This document shows, piece after piece, positions 1-8,597 of a stretch of DNA of 64,000 nt; positions within the stretch are counted from its first letter, which is position 1, and each line of letters starts with the position of its first letter. The stretch is from NCBI RefSeq assembly GCF_003583365.1, contig NZ_QXED01000012.1:1-64000 (forward strand). Reading direction: 5' to 3'. Below the pieces are notes generated by a model. The model made no database searches. It was not told where the DNA came from and was given only the letters and a program-made list of their open reading frames with translations. Origin of the DNA: Fibrisoma montanum (GTDB lineage Bacteria > Bacteroidota > Bacteroidia > Cytophagales > Spirosomataceae). Position numbers and translations under genes: made by a program.

Positions 1-124
<124 letters not shown>

Positions 125-265
125 AATTAGTGTGCCTTCAGTAAACTGAAAGCTGTCTTATTAGCCTATTTAGTGCTATCCTTATGATGTCAATATGTCA
201 AAGAACAGGCTCCCTTTCGGGATGGTGGTCAACCGTTGTTGACCCGTTTTATTGATTTGGGACTG

Positions 266-296
266 CAAAGGTAGTAGGTTGAAAAACTAATTGCAA
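266..296 (-). promoter_or_regulatory. rRNA operon promoter (Bacteroidota type)
   Basis: On the minus strand a TTG (294-296) lies 20 nt upstream of TACCTTTG (266-273), which fits the Bacteroidota sigma-A pattern TTTG / TAnnTTTG. It sits about 140 nt before the 16S gene, leaving a typical rRNA leader (125-260) that holds no gene. Pattern match only; no transcript data. Confidence 0.6.
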
Positions 297-314
297 GTCC
301 TGTTTCAAATTTTT

Positions 315-1946
315 TTAGTCGGTTTGTAAAAAAGGGTACTCGTAGCGAATGGGTGGCACAAACGTTTCTTTTATCGTTCTGGCCGATACCCAACGCAGCA
401 AGTTCAGCAACGAACCGGCCTTATCATTAGTTCCTGATGCGCGCGCTCCACCAAAAGGCTGCTGACCAACCACTGCACCAGTTGGTTTATCGTTAATGTA
501 GAAATTGCCGGCCGCGTTACTGAGCTTCCTGGTGGTTGATTCAATAACGTACCTATCCTTTGCAAAAATTGACCCTGTCAGGGCATAGGGAGAGGTCTGG
601 TTCACTACCAACAAGATGTCTTCATAAGCCGATGGTTCATACATATAGACAGATAAAACCGGACCGAAAATTTCTTCGCACATTGTTCGGTAAGACGGGT
701 CTTTCACCAATAGTATGGTTGGTTCGATGAAGTAACCTTTAGTTTTGTCGTAGTTCCCGCCAATGATCACCTCTGCTGCATCGCTTTTTTTAGCTTCGTC
801 GATGTAAGCCGTTATTTTATCAAAGGCCCTTTCGTCGATCACGGCGTTTACAAAATTTCCAAAATCTTCTGTTCCTCCCATTTTGATTTCAGCGAGATCG
901 GCTCTGAGTTTTTCCTCAACTGACGGCCATACTGTTGACGGTATGTATGCTCTGGAAGCGGCTGAACATTTTTGACCCTGGTATTCGAACGCTCCTCGAA
1001 CTAATGCAGTAGCTACCTCTTCTGCATTAGCTGATTCGTGCACAACAACAAAATCTTTTCCACCTGTTTCGCCCACAATACGTGGATAACTTTTGTACTT
1101 GTGGATATTTTCCCCAATCGTTCTCCAAATTTCCTGAAAGACTTTTGTGCTTCCTGTGAAATGAATTCCGCCAAAGTCGGGGTGACTGAAAATACGGTCG
1201 CCTGCTATAGGGCCATCAACGTAGATCAGGTTTATCACGCCATCTGGCAACCCTGCTTCTTTTAGTACTTTCATGATTACGTTAGCTGAAAGCACCTGCG
1301 TATATGCTGGTTTCCAGATTACCGTATTTCCCGTCATTGCCGGCGCTGTTGGTAAGTTGCCAGCAATTGCGGTGAAGTTGAACGGTGTAAGCGCAAATAC
1401 AAATCCTTCTAATGGTCGATATTCCTGCCTGTTCCATACGCCGGGAGCTGAGTTTGGCTGTTGCTGATAGATTTCGGTCATGAAATGCACATTGAACCGC
1501 AAGAAATCAATCAGCTCGCAAGCAGAGTCAATTTCAGCCTGATAAGCATTTTTAGATTGACCCAGCATGGTAGCAGCGTTGATTTGTGCTCTATAAGGAC
1601 CGGCAATCAAGTCGGCAGCTTTGAGAAATATACTGGCACGGTGTTCCCACTGCATACTTGCCCATGCTTCTTTTGCTTCAAGAGCTGCCTCTATTGCCAG
1701 ATCAACATGCTGAGCGTTTCCTTCATGAAAATAACCTAATGTATGCTGGTGATCGTGTGGAGGAGCTATTCGAATTTTTTGTTCGGTTCTTACTTCCTGA
1801 CTGCCGATATACATTGGTATGTCGGTCTGTGTCGATCGGAAGTCGGCCAACGCCTGTTTTACTGCTGCTCGCTCGGGTGAGCCGGTTCGGTATTCTTTAA
1901 CCGGTTCGTTGACTGGCGTTGGTACGCTGAAAAAGCCAAATGACAT
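315..1946 (-). CDS. pruA: L-glutamate gamma-semialdehyde dehydrogenase (1-pyrroline-5-carboxylate dehydrogenase)
   Basis: Oxidises L-glutamate 5-semialdehyde (from 1-pyrroline-5-carboxylate) to glutamate with NAD+, the second step of proline catabolism, in the cytosol. At 543 aa it has the usual length of the stand-alone group-1 P5CDH. The aldehyde dehydrogenase fold is evident: NAD-binding segment around LTPFNFTAIAGNLPTAP (about 186-203), FTGS (263-266), general base Glu293 in VGETGGKD, and catalytic Cys327 in GQKCSAASR. No proline dehydrogenase (putA N-terminal part) is fused or adjacent. It is a monocistronic gene between the rRNA promoter and the divergent thrC. A TAnnTTTG-like element lies just upstream at 1967-1974 (minus). 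Confidence 0.93.
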   Translation of the reverse strand: MSFGFFSVPTPVNEPVKEYRTGSPERAAVKQALADFRSTQTDIPMYIGSQEVRTEQKIRIAPPHDHQHTLGYFHEGNAQHVDLAIEAALEAKEAWASMQWEHRASIFLKAADLIAGPYRAQINAATMLGQSKNAYQAEIDSACELIDFLRFNVHFMTEIYQQQPNSAPGVWNRQEYRPLEGFVFALTPFNFTAIAGNLPTAPAMTGNTVIWKPAYTQVLSANVIMKVLKEAGLPDGVINLIYVDGPIAGDRIFSHPDFGGIHFTGSTKVFQEIWRTIGENIHKYKSYPRIVGETGGKDFVVVHESANAEEVATALVRGAFEYQGQKCSAASRAYIPSTVWPSVEEKLRADLAEIKMGGTEDFGNFVNAVIDERAFDKITAYIDEAKKSDAAEVIIGGNYDKTKGYFIEPTILLVKDPSYRTMCEEIFGPVLSVYMYEPSAYEDILLVVNQTSPYALTGSIFAKDRYVIESTTRKLSNAAGNFYINDKPTGAVVGQQPFGGARASGTNDKAGSLLNLLRWVSARTIKETFVPPIRYEYPFLQTD

Positions 1947-1966
1947 AATGAAGTGTTTAGTTCATG

Positions 1967-1974
1967 CAAATTTA
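1967..1974 (-). promoter_or_regulatory. putative pruA -7 element
   Basis: The minus strand reads TAAATTTG, a perfect TAnnTTTG, about 20 nt before the pruA start. No good -33 TTG is seen at the right distance, so the call is tentative. Confidence 0.35.
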
Positions 1975-1987
1975 CGGATTGCCAATT

Positions 1988-2017
1988 TTATCCACTAATC
2001 CACATTAGTTTTCCACA
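1988..2017 (+). other. small cluster of DnaA-box-like 9-mers
   Basis: Three overlapping or adjacent 9-mers lie between the divergent pruA and thrC genes: TTATCCACT (1988-1996), TAATCCACA (1996-2004) and TTTTCCACA (2009-2017). The last fits TTWTNCACA exactly; the other two differ from TTATCCACA at one position each. They lie about 3.3 kb left of the main candidate origin. Confidence 0.4.
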
Positions 2018-2083
2018 TTTCAGTTGATTTTCTACAGTATACCCATTTGATTTTCCGTACTTTGTGTCTCTATCTTTTCGTTT

Positions 2084-3394
2084 ATGCGCTTTTACAGTAC
2101 CAATAATCCACAGGTAACCGTATCGGCTGAAGAGGCTTTGTTTCATAGCATGCCGGCGGACAAAGGGCTTTACATGCCATCCTCTTTACCTTTTCTAGGT
2201 CCTTCCTTTTTTGATTCAATAGCAAATCAGTCGTTGGCTGATATAGGCTTTGCTGTAAGCCATGCTCTTTTCAACGGTGCGATTCCAAAACCGGCTCTGG
2301 AACAACTCATTCATCAAGCCTTTCCATTTGAAACACCCGTTGTTGAACTGGATGCCGGCCGATTAGGTGTTCTTGAGTTATTCCACGGCCCTTCACTGGC
2401 GTTTAAAGATGTTGGCGCCCGGTACATGGCCGCTCTGATGTCGTACTTTGCACGCAATACGGACAAAGAAGTAAACATATTGGTAGCAACCTCTGGGGAT
2501 ACTGGCGGAGCCGTTGCCATGGGGTTTCATAATGTACCGGGAATTCGCGTATCAATCTTGTATCCAAGGGGTCGTGTAAGCGATTTGCAGGAAAAACAGC
2601 TGACTACGCTGGGTGGCAATGTTCAGGCTTTTGAAGTTGAGGGTTCTTTTGACGATTGTCAGTCTCTGGTAAAGCAAGCGTTCGTGGATGCAGAGTTGAA
2701 CCAGCACTTATCCCTTTCTTCGGCTAATTCGATCAATATCTTCCGATTAATTCCGCAGAGCTTCTATTACGTGAGCGCGTATGGTCAGGTACGTTCGTAT
2801 GGAAAACCCATCGTTTTTTCCACACCAAGTGGAAATTTTGGCAATTTGAGTGCCGGCGTATTGGCTCAGCAGATGGGATTACCTATCGAGCATTTTGTTG
2901 CTGCTACCAACCTGAATCATATTGTTCCCACTTATCTGCAAACTGGCCTTTTTGATCCGAAGGCATCCGTTGCTACCATTTCCAACGCAATGGATGTAGG
3001 TAATCCAAGCAATTTTGTACGCCTTACCCATTTGTTTCAAAATTCCTTAGATCGGCTAAAGCAACACGTATCGGGCTACTATTTCGACGATGAGGAAACA
3101 CGAATTGGTATGCAAGAAGTGTTTAGACAGTACAACTACGTTACCTGTCCTCATACAGCCATTGGCGTTCTTGGGCTGCAGGCATATATCAATACCTCGG
3201 ATCAGGACATAGTTGGATTAGCTTTAGCTACGGCTCATCCTTCGAAATTCAAGCCGTTGGTTGAAGAGGTGATTGGACAACCAATTGAGGTTCCGGACCG
3301 GCTGGCTATGTTAGCTTCGCGGCAAAAGCACAGTATCGTTATTCCCGCAACTTATTCCGCATTCAAGGAATCTTTACTTCAGACCGTCTTATAA
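2084..3394 (+). CDS. thrC: threonine synthase
   Basis: PLP-dependent enzyme converting O-phospho-L-homoserine to L-threonine, the last step of threonine synthesis, in the cytosol. At 436 aa it is the usual length of the bacterial threonine synthase group. It has the N-terminal YSTNNPQ-type segment, the PLP lysine Lys108 in SLAFKDVGARYM, the SGDTGGA phosphate-binding loop, and ANSINIFRLIPQ followed by TPSGNFGN. It stands alone here, without thrA/thrB beside it. Its stop codon lies inside a perfect 25-bp inverted repeat that forms the terminator shared with the convergent TPR gene. Confidence 0.95.
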   Translation: MRFYSTNNPQVTVSAEEALFHSMPADKGLYMPSSLPFLGPSFFDSIANQSLADIGFAVSHALFNGAIPKPALEQLIHQAFPFETPVVELDAGRLGVLELFHGPSLAFKDVGARYMAALMSYFARNTDKEVNILVATSGDTGGAVAMGFHNVPGIRVSILYPRGRVSDLQEKQLTTLGGNVQAFEVEGSFDDCQSLVKQAFVDAELNQHLSLSSANSINIFRLIPQSFYYVSAYGQVRSYGKPIVFSTPSGNFGNLSAGVLAQQMGLPIEHFVAATNLNHIVPTYLQTGLFDPKASVATISNAMDVGNPSNFVRLTHLFQNSLDRLKQHVSGYYFDDEETRIGMQEVFRQYNYVTCPHTAIGVLGLQAYINTSDQDIVGLALATAHPSKFKPLVEEVIGQPIEVPDRLAMLASRQKHSIVIPATYSAFKESLLQTVL

Positions 3395-3438
3395 GCAAAA
3401 AACCAGCATTAACGCTGGTTTTTTGCTTATAAGACGGT
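3383..3438. terminator. bidirectional terminator, perfect 25-bp inverted repeat
   Basis: The arm at 3383-3407 is perfectly complementary to 3414-3438, with a 6-nt loop. The stem contains A6/T6 tracts next to the CCAGC/GCTGG core, so it can end transcription from both convergent genes. The outer part of the left arm covers the last codons and stop of thrC. Confidence 0.8.
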
Positions 3439-3448
3439 TGTATTTACT

Positions 3449-5257
3449 TTAATTAACCGTATCTCCTCTGAGCGTTCTGAACCGTTTGCGTGCTTCAGCT
3501 CCATAAATACTTCCTGGATACTGAGTTAACACTTTCTGATAGGCATCCATCGCGGCAGCCTTATCTTTCAAACGCTCCTCGTAAATTTTTCCCTGGGTAA
3601 ACTGAGCATCGTCTCCGAGAATATCATACGGATACGTTGCCGTTATCTTTTTTAAATCTTCAAGTGCTTCGTCGTTTTTGCCTTGTTTCAAAAACGTATT
3701 TGCGCGCAGCCACAGAATCTCATCTGCCAAACTGTGGCCTTCAAACGTTTTCAACATTTGATTCAACTTATCCACAGCCTCATCGGTCTTGTTCTGGAAA
3801 AGCAGCAAATCTATGGATGCATATTCACGCATGGCTGCTTCGGTACTATCCATGCCTGTGTTATCCACAATCAACAGGCTTAATGATTCAGCGTCGTTGG
3901 CAATTTCCCGGGACGTAGCGAGCTTTAGAATATCAAGCAACTCCTTGGACAGGGTAAACTCACCTTTGTAGTAGTGAAGTTTAGCATTTTTCAGTTTTGC
4001 TTCGTAGCCCAGAAACTCTTCCTTTTGAGACTTCTCGACCTGCGAATACAGCAACGTAGATTCCCAGGGTTCGCCCTTCAGGAGATAGATATCACCTTTA
4101 TCCAGTTTACACCGATCGACAAAATTCTTGTCGGTCTTACCCAGATCCACAGCAAGATCCAGAACCGTTAGCGCTGTATCCTTGCTGTCGAGGTAATAGG
4201 CGTACAGGTTTGCCGTACTACGTAAGGCCTCCAAAGTTTTGTTATTGGTGCCAATTTCCTGTAGCATTTTCTGGTAGTCGCTGATCAGCTTCCGGATTTC
4301 AAGCTTATCGACAGGAAATGTGTTTTTAACCTGCTCCTCCCGGGCGTTGATTACCAGCCGTCGGGCAAAAGGATATAGTTGTCCTTGTGGATAAGTCGTG
4401 ACAATGTATTCAAAAGCTTCGGCCGCGGTCTTGTATTCTTTATTATTCAATGCTACCATGCCCAGATCATACACTCTCCCACCATTCAGTTTTAATCGTT
4501 TGTCGGTGGCTTTCTCCTGTAGCAACGCCCGGCTGAATTTTTGCTTCTGGATAAAATACCAGATCAACAGTTCGTTGTAAGCCAGTTCCCCGGGCTCTGC
4601 CTGAATTTTGGTGTACAACGCTTTTTCTATCAGTGGTTCGTCTTTCGTATTCAGATACCCTTGAAGTGCTGCCAGTACCGTTTCTTTTTTGTCAGACTGC
4701 TTACTGGTGTTGATTGCTTCGTCGATTGCTTTTTCTGTCTGGCCGGTGGCTTTGTACAACGTCATTAATTCGCTGCTGTACGATCCGGATTCTTTGCTGA
4801 CCTCCCGTGCCATTTCAAGCGATCGGATCGCCCAGCGGTTCTCCCCTAGCTCTACAAAGGCATCAGAAATTTTTTCCAGCTTTGGTATAGACGATTTGGC
4901 GGATTGCAGTGCCTGTGTGTATTGGCTCTTCGCCAGTGTGGTGTCGCCCTGCTGGCTGGCCAGCTGTCCAGACAACAGGGCATAGTACGCCCGGTTCGCT
5001 TCATCGGCCTTTTCCTGTTTACGCAGGAACTTGACTGCCTCATCGGCTTTGTTGCTTTTCTGCAAACTGTACATGTAGCGTGAGAGCCGCAGCCAGTTGA
5101 CCTCCGTTTTTAACAGCTTGCTGTATTCGTTCGCCGACTTTTCAAATTCGCCCGCCTTGAAATACTCGTCAGCCAGGGTTGCCCCACTTTGCGCGATACT
5201 CTGCCCCACAAACGTTAGCCACGTTAACAGAGTAATGATCGTTGCTCTATTAATCAT
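3449..5257 (-). CDS. secreted or periplasmic tetratricopeptide-repeat protein
   Basis: A 602-aa protein with an N-terminal signal peptide (hydrophobic ITLLTWLTFVGQSIAQ, likely cut after about residue 22) followed by TPR-type helical repeats over nearly the whole length, e.g. ADEYFKAGEFEKSANEYSKL near the start and FTQGKIYEERLKDKAAAMDA near the end. TPR arrays in envelope proteins usually scaffold protein complexes. No catalytic domain is seen, so the function is unknown. The coding sequence carries three exact TTATCCACA boxes (see the origin entries), unusual for a coding region. It ends at the terminator shared with thrC and starts right at the gene-free AT-rich stretch. Confidence 0.8.
   Translation of the reverse strand: MINRATIITLLTWLTFVGQSIAQSGATLADEYFKAGEFEKSANEYSKLLKTEVNWLRLSRYMYSLQKSNKADEAVKFLRKQEKADEANRAYYALLSGQLASQQGDTTLAKSQYTQALQSAKSSIPKLEKISDAFVELGENRWAIRSLEMAREVSKESGSYSSELMTLYKATGQTEKAIDEAINTSKQSDKKETVLAALQGYLNTKDEPLIEKALYTKIQAEPGELAYNELLIWYFIQKQKFSRALLQEKATDKRLKLNGGRVYDLGMVALNNKEYKTAAEAFEYIVTTYPQGQLYPFARRLVINAREEQVKNTFPVDKLEIRKLISDYQKMLQEIGTNNKTLEALRSTANLYAYYLDSKDTALTVLDLAVDLGKTDKNFVDRCKLDKGDIYLLKGEPWESTLLYSQVEKSQKEEFLGYEAKLKNAKLHYYKGEFTLSKELLDILKLATSREIANDAESLSLLIVDNTGMDSTEAAMREYASIDLLLFQNKTDEAVDKLNQMLKTFEGHSLADEILWLRANTFLKQGKNDEALEDLKKITATYPYDILGDDAQFTQGKIYEERLKDKAAAMDAYQKVLTQYPGSIYGAEARKRFRTLRGDTVN
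3768..4394. other. three exact DnaA boxes inside the TPR coding sequence
   Basis: The exact consensus TTATCCACA occurs at 3768-3776 and 3861-3869 on the plus strand, and as TGTGGATAA at 4386-4394. The 9-mer is expected about once per 131 kb on both strands in random sequence, so three copies in 630 bp is a marked excess close to the candidate origin. Confidence 0.55.
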
Positions 5258-5747
5258 TTTATAATTAATGTCTTTAAAAGAAACGTTATTATAATCATTA
5301 TGGGTGTGGAAATGTGAACAAATATGTTGTCCACTTATTTTCCAACCCTATGTGGACAATTCTCAAGTCTTATCAACAGCCCCGTTCACGGTTATCCACG
5401 CGTAATTTATTATCGATTAGCTAATTAACACTTTTTCCACAGTTTTGTGTTGATCTCTCTGTGGGTTTGTGCGTAATTATTTCCCACAGCTAACACTATG
5501 GAAATTGTGTTACAATTTTATTCATAACGTCCAGTTTATTCTACAGCTGCCGGCCTTATATTGGCCATTGTTAATAACCTATTAAGTAGTCAACATTGGT
5601 GCTGGACGTTGTTCACCTGTTTTCCACTTAATCTTACTACTTATTCACAGGGTTATTCACACAATTATTTCACTTTTTTAATTTAGGATTGACCTTTTTC
5701 CTATTCTTCAAAAAAGCCTCCCTTTTCAGGCTTTTTACCCATCTCAG
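5258..5747. other. oriC: candidate chromosomal replication origin (oriC)
   Basis: A gene-free AT-rich stretch of about 490 bp. DnaA-box-like 9-mers: TTGTCCACT 5327-5335, TGTGGACAA 5351-5359, TTATCAACA 5370-5378, TTATCCACG 5392-5400, TTTTCCACA 5433-5441, TTTTCCACT 5620-5628, and TTATTCACA twice at 5641-5649 and 5653-5661 (12-bp spacing). Weaker copies lie at 5305-5321 and 5609-5617. T/A-rich tracts (5662-5705 and 5281-5300) could serve as unwinding elements. mnmG (gidA), a classical origin neighbour, is 0.9 kb away, a near-parS site is 2.8 kb away and recF lies within 17 kb. dnaA itself is not in the window. The call rests on motif density and context, not on a computed skew. Confidence 0.65.
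5711..5736 (-). terminator. terminator after the methyltransferase gene
   Basis: Inverted repeat AAAAAGCCT / AGGCTTTTT (5711-5719 with 5728-5736), 8-nt loop, followed on the minus strand by a T-rich tract. It lies 11 nt after the stop of the minus-strand gene at 5748. Confidence 0.75.
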
Positions 5748-6623
5748 TTATTGGAAAATATAGATCAGGCTTGAGTAGTCGCCCGACTGCCTTGCTTTGC
5801 TGTTCGACTGCAAGCCAATCCGAACGCTTTTGAGGTAATCTGTAGTGCCGGTTTGATAACGTGTACTTAAAAGGCCAATGTAGAATGCGTCGAAGAGCAT
5901 CGGTTTTTTTTCGACCAGTTTTAAACCATGCTTTTTGAAAAGAGCCTCAATGGTTCTTGGGGTGAAGTGGTACAAATGTCTGGGAAGGTCATAAGCTGCC
6001 CAAAATTGATTGAAGTACTTAGCGTCGAACGAGTCGGAGTTTGGTACTGCTATCACAATGGTGCCTTTATCAGCAAGCAGCGATTTAAGAACCTCTATTG
6101 TGTGGTTAAGTTCGGAGACATGTTCGAGAACATGCCACATTGTGATAATGTCGAACGTTGTTTGGTTTGCCAGTACATCCAGCGACGGCTTTATTTCATC
6201 CCCTAACTTCTGGACTGCAATGGCTCGTGCGTCTTTATCGGGTTCGGTGCCACTTACCGACCAGTCACCCTTTTTGCACGTTTCAAGAAAAGCGCCGGTT
6301 CCACACCCAACATCAAGAATACGGCCTGGTTTTTTATTCAGCCTATTTACCAGGGAAAGCTTAGTACCAAGCGTGTAATTTCTAACCAGTCGATAACCCG
6401 AATTAATTAAACCGGCTCCTGAATCATTGTGGGAGACGTAATCAGCCGATTTGTAATAGTTTCCAATGACGTCAGCTTCCGGCCGCGGATTCGTGAATCT
6501 AAACCCACATTGCTTACATTGCTGGATATTGAATGGTTCTTCGCTGACCAGATAATCTGTACAGGTAATAAATGACTCGAATTGCCCACTTTCACAAATC
6601 GGGCATTGCGTTAGTGTCTCCAA
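5748..6623 (-). CDS. class I SAM-dependent methyltransferase with N-terminal zinc ribbon
   Basis: A 291-aa protein. The N-terminal CPICESG and CKQCGF pairs (residues about 8-40) form a zinc-ribbon-like knuckle, as in Methyltransf_23-type enzymes that act on sugars or envelope glycans. The Rossmann core follows with SAM motif I ILDVGCGTGAF (about residues 102-112), the acidic TEPD motif II, and a WHVLEHV segment typical of the family. The substrate cannot be read from sequence. It is the last gene of the minus-strand run with mnmG (33 nt away) and is followed by a terminator. Confidence 0.75.
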   Translation of the reverse strand: METLTQCPICESGQFESFITCTDYLVSEEPFNIQQCKQCGFRFTNPRPEADVIGNYYKSADYVSHNDSGAGLINSGYRLVRNYTLGTKLSLVNRLNKKPGRILDVGCGTGAFLETCKKGDWSVSGTEPDKDARAIAVQKLGDEIKPSLDVLANQTTFDIITMWHVLEHVSELNHTIEVLKSLLADKGTIVIAVPNSDSFDAKYFNQFWAAYDLPRHLYHFTPRTIEALFKKHGLKLVEKKPMLFDAFYIGLLSTRYQTGTTDYLKSVRIGLQSNSKARQSGDYSSLIYIFQ

Positions 6624-6656
6624 AACTATTGCGCTAAAATTTTGGGTCGGTATGAA

Positions 6657-8513
6657 CTACCGACCCATATAGACGAGTAAAATTGAAATATCAGATGGGC
6701 TTACCCCACTGATTCGTGAAGCTTGACCTATTGTTGCCGGTTTCAAGCGTTTTAGCTTTTCCCGGCCCTCGTATGATAATGCCTTTAGGCGGTCATAGTC
6801 AAAAGCCTGATTGATCTCCAGCTCTTCCAGCCGATTCAGCTTTTCAGCGTTTAATTTTTCACGGCTGATATAATCTTCGTACTTAATTTCAATGACAGCC
6901 TGCTCAAGAATTTCTTCGCTCACGTTAAACGAAGAGTCCTCCCCTAGCAAAAAGCGGACGTCATTCTGATCGATCTCAGGCCGTTTTACTATTGTGTACA
7001 AACTGGTTTTTTCCCGAAGTAGCGCACTACCTTTTTCTAAAAGCCACGGATTGACAGCCTCTGGCTTATGCTTCACTGCTTTTATGGTATTCAGTAGTGA
7101 AGCAATACCTTCGCGCTTTTCTTTCATTTTTTCATAGCGTTCGGACGATGCCAATCCGATGGCATACCCTTTTTCCGTGAGTCTAAGATCGGCATTATCC
7201 TGACGTAGTAAGGTCCGGTATTCAGCGCGCGAGGTAAACATCCGGTATGGCTCCTCGGTCCCTTTCGTAATTAAATCATCGACAAGAACACCCATGTATG
7301 CCTCTGATCGCTTGATTACAAAATTTTCCTGTTCGTTAATTACGCGATGAGCGTTTATGCCCGCCAGCAAGCCCTGGCAGGCTGCTTCTTCGTAGCCTGT
7401 AGTTCCATTGATTTGACCGGCAAAGAACAGGTTACTCACTAATTGGGTCTCAAGGGTATGGTTTAGCTGGGTTGGTGGGAAGTAGTCATACTCCACGGCA
7501 TACCCTGGCCTGAACATTCGAACATTTTCGAAACCCGGGATTCGTTTCAGCGCATTGTATTGTACGTCTTCCGGCAATGACGTTGAAAATCCATTTACAT
7601 ACACTTCGACGGTGTCCCACCCTTCTGGTTCGACAAAGATTTGATGCCGATCCTTATCAGCAAACCGATTGATTTTATCTTCAATGGAAGGGCAGTATCG
7701 CGGACCGAGACCTTTGATTCGGCCTGTGAACATAGGCGATTTTTCAAAGCCGGTTCGAAGCACATCGTGTACGTCGTCGCTTGTATAGGTTATCCAGCAG
7801 CTACGTTGTTTCGATAGAGCTTGGGTATTGAGGTACGAAAAACGGCCTGGATTTTCATCACCCGGCTGTTCTTCCATGGCGTCGTAGTTTAGGCTGCGAC
7901 CATCCACACGCGGTGGCGTACCTGTTTTCATTCGACCCGCTTCAAACCCAAGTGAAACTAACTGTTCTGTTAGACCGGTTGACGCTCGCTCAGCGGTTCG
8001 TCCGCCACCGAATACTTTATCGCCGATAAACATCTGGCCGTTCAAAAACGTACCGTTTGTCAGTACGACTGCTTTGGCAGTGAAGCTTATTCCCAACGCG
8101 GTTTTAACACCTACTGCTCTTTTATCAGCAATAAGTACTTCTTGCACCGTGTCTTGCCAAAAATCAATATTTGAATTTTGCTCGAGCGTTTTACGCCATT
8201 CCCATGCGAAGAGGTTTCGATCGCTCTGGCACCGTGGGCTCCACATAGCTGGGCCTTTTGAGCGATTCAGCATACGAAACTGAATCATGCTCTTATCGCT
8301 AATGATGCCCGACATTCCGCCTAATGCATCGATTTCGCGAACGATCTGCCCTTTGGCTACCCCACCCATAGCCGGATTGCAGGACATCTGGGCTATGGTT
8401 TGCATATTCATTGTAATGAGCAGGACCTTTGAACCCATTGTTGCGGCCGCGTGTGCAGCTTCACAACCGGCATGTCCTGCCCCTACTATTATCACGTCGT
8501 AACTCAAATGCAT
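6657..8513 (-). CDS. mnmG: tRNA uridine-5-carboxymethylaminomethyl(34) synthesis enzyme MnmG (GidA)
   Basis: FAD-dependent enzyme that with MnmE installs the cmnm5 group on the wobble U34 of several tRNAs. Dinucleotide-binding motif [14 protein letters not shown] at the N-terminus, the [14 protein letters not shown] and GTFLNG family signatures, a C-terminal helical MnmE-binding part ending [15 protein letters not shown]. The open frame extends to a GTG at 8540, but ATG at 8513 gives 618 aa and the normal MnmG start (a few residues before DVIIVGAG). The GTG lies inside a parS-like palindrome and is unlikely to be used. mnmG beside a DnaA-box-rich region is a classical origin arrangement. Confidence 0.95.
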   Translation of the reverse strand: MHLSYDVIIVGAGHAGCEAAHAAATMGSKVLLITMNMQTIAQMSCNPAMGGVAKGQIVREIDALGGMSGIISDKSMIQFRMLNRSKGPAMWSPRCQSDRNLFAWEWRKTLEQNSNIDFWQDTVQEVLIADKRAVGVKTALGISFTAKAVVLTNGTFLNGQMFIGDKVFGGGRTAERASTGLTEQLVSLGFEAGRMKTGTPPRVDGRSLNYDAMEEQPGDENPGRFSYLNTQALSKQRSCWITYTSDDVHDVLRTGFEKSPMFTGRIKGLGPRYCPSIEDKINRFADKDRHQIFVEPEGWDTVEVYVNGFSTSLPEDVQYNALKRIPGFENVRMFRPGYAVEYDYFPPTQLNHTLETQLVSNLFFAGQINGTTGYEEAACQGLLAGINAHRVINEQENFVIKRSEAYMGVLVDDLITKGTEEPYRMFTSRAEYRTLLRQDNADLRLTEKGYAIGLASSERYEKMKEKREGIASLLNTIKAVKHKPEAVNPWLLEKGSALLREKTSLYTIVKRPEIDQNDVRFLLGEDSSFNVSEEILEQAVIEIKYEDYISREKLNAEKLNRLEELEINQAFDYDRLKALSYEGREKLKRLKPATIGQASRISGVSPSDISILLVYMGR

Positions 8514-8532
8514 TTTTGTATTTTTTATAAAA

Positions 8533-8548
8533 TGTTTCACGTGGAAAC
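8533..8548. other. parS: parS-like ParB binding site
   Basis: TGTTTCACGTGGAAAC matches the first 14 of 16 bases of TGTTTCACGTGGAACA, one orientation of the well-known ParB site, and contains the core CACGTG. It lies just upstream of mnmG and about 2.8 kb from the candidate origin, where parS sites usually cluster. No parA/parB gene is in the window. Confidence 0.55.
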
Positions 8549-8597
8549 TTTTACAAAAATGCTGAAAGTCGCTGAAAAGTTCAGATGGTCAGCCGTA

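Noticed and set aside
8514-8540. GTG start nine codons upstream for mnmG
   Set aside because: It lies in the parS-like palindrome and adds residues not seen in MnmG proteins; ATG 8513 gives the normal N-terminus.
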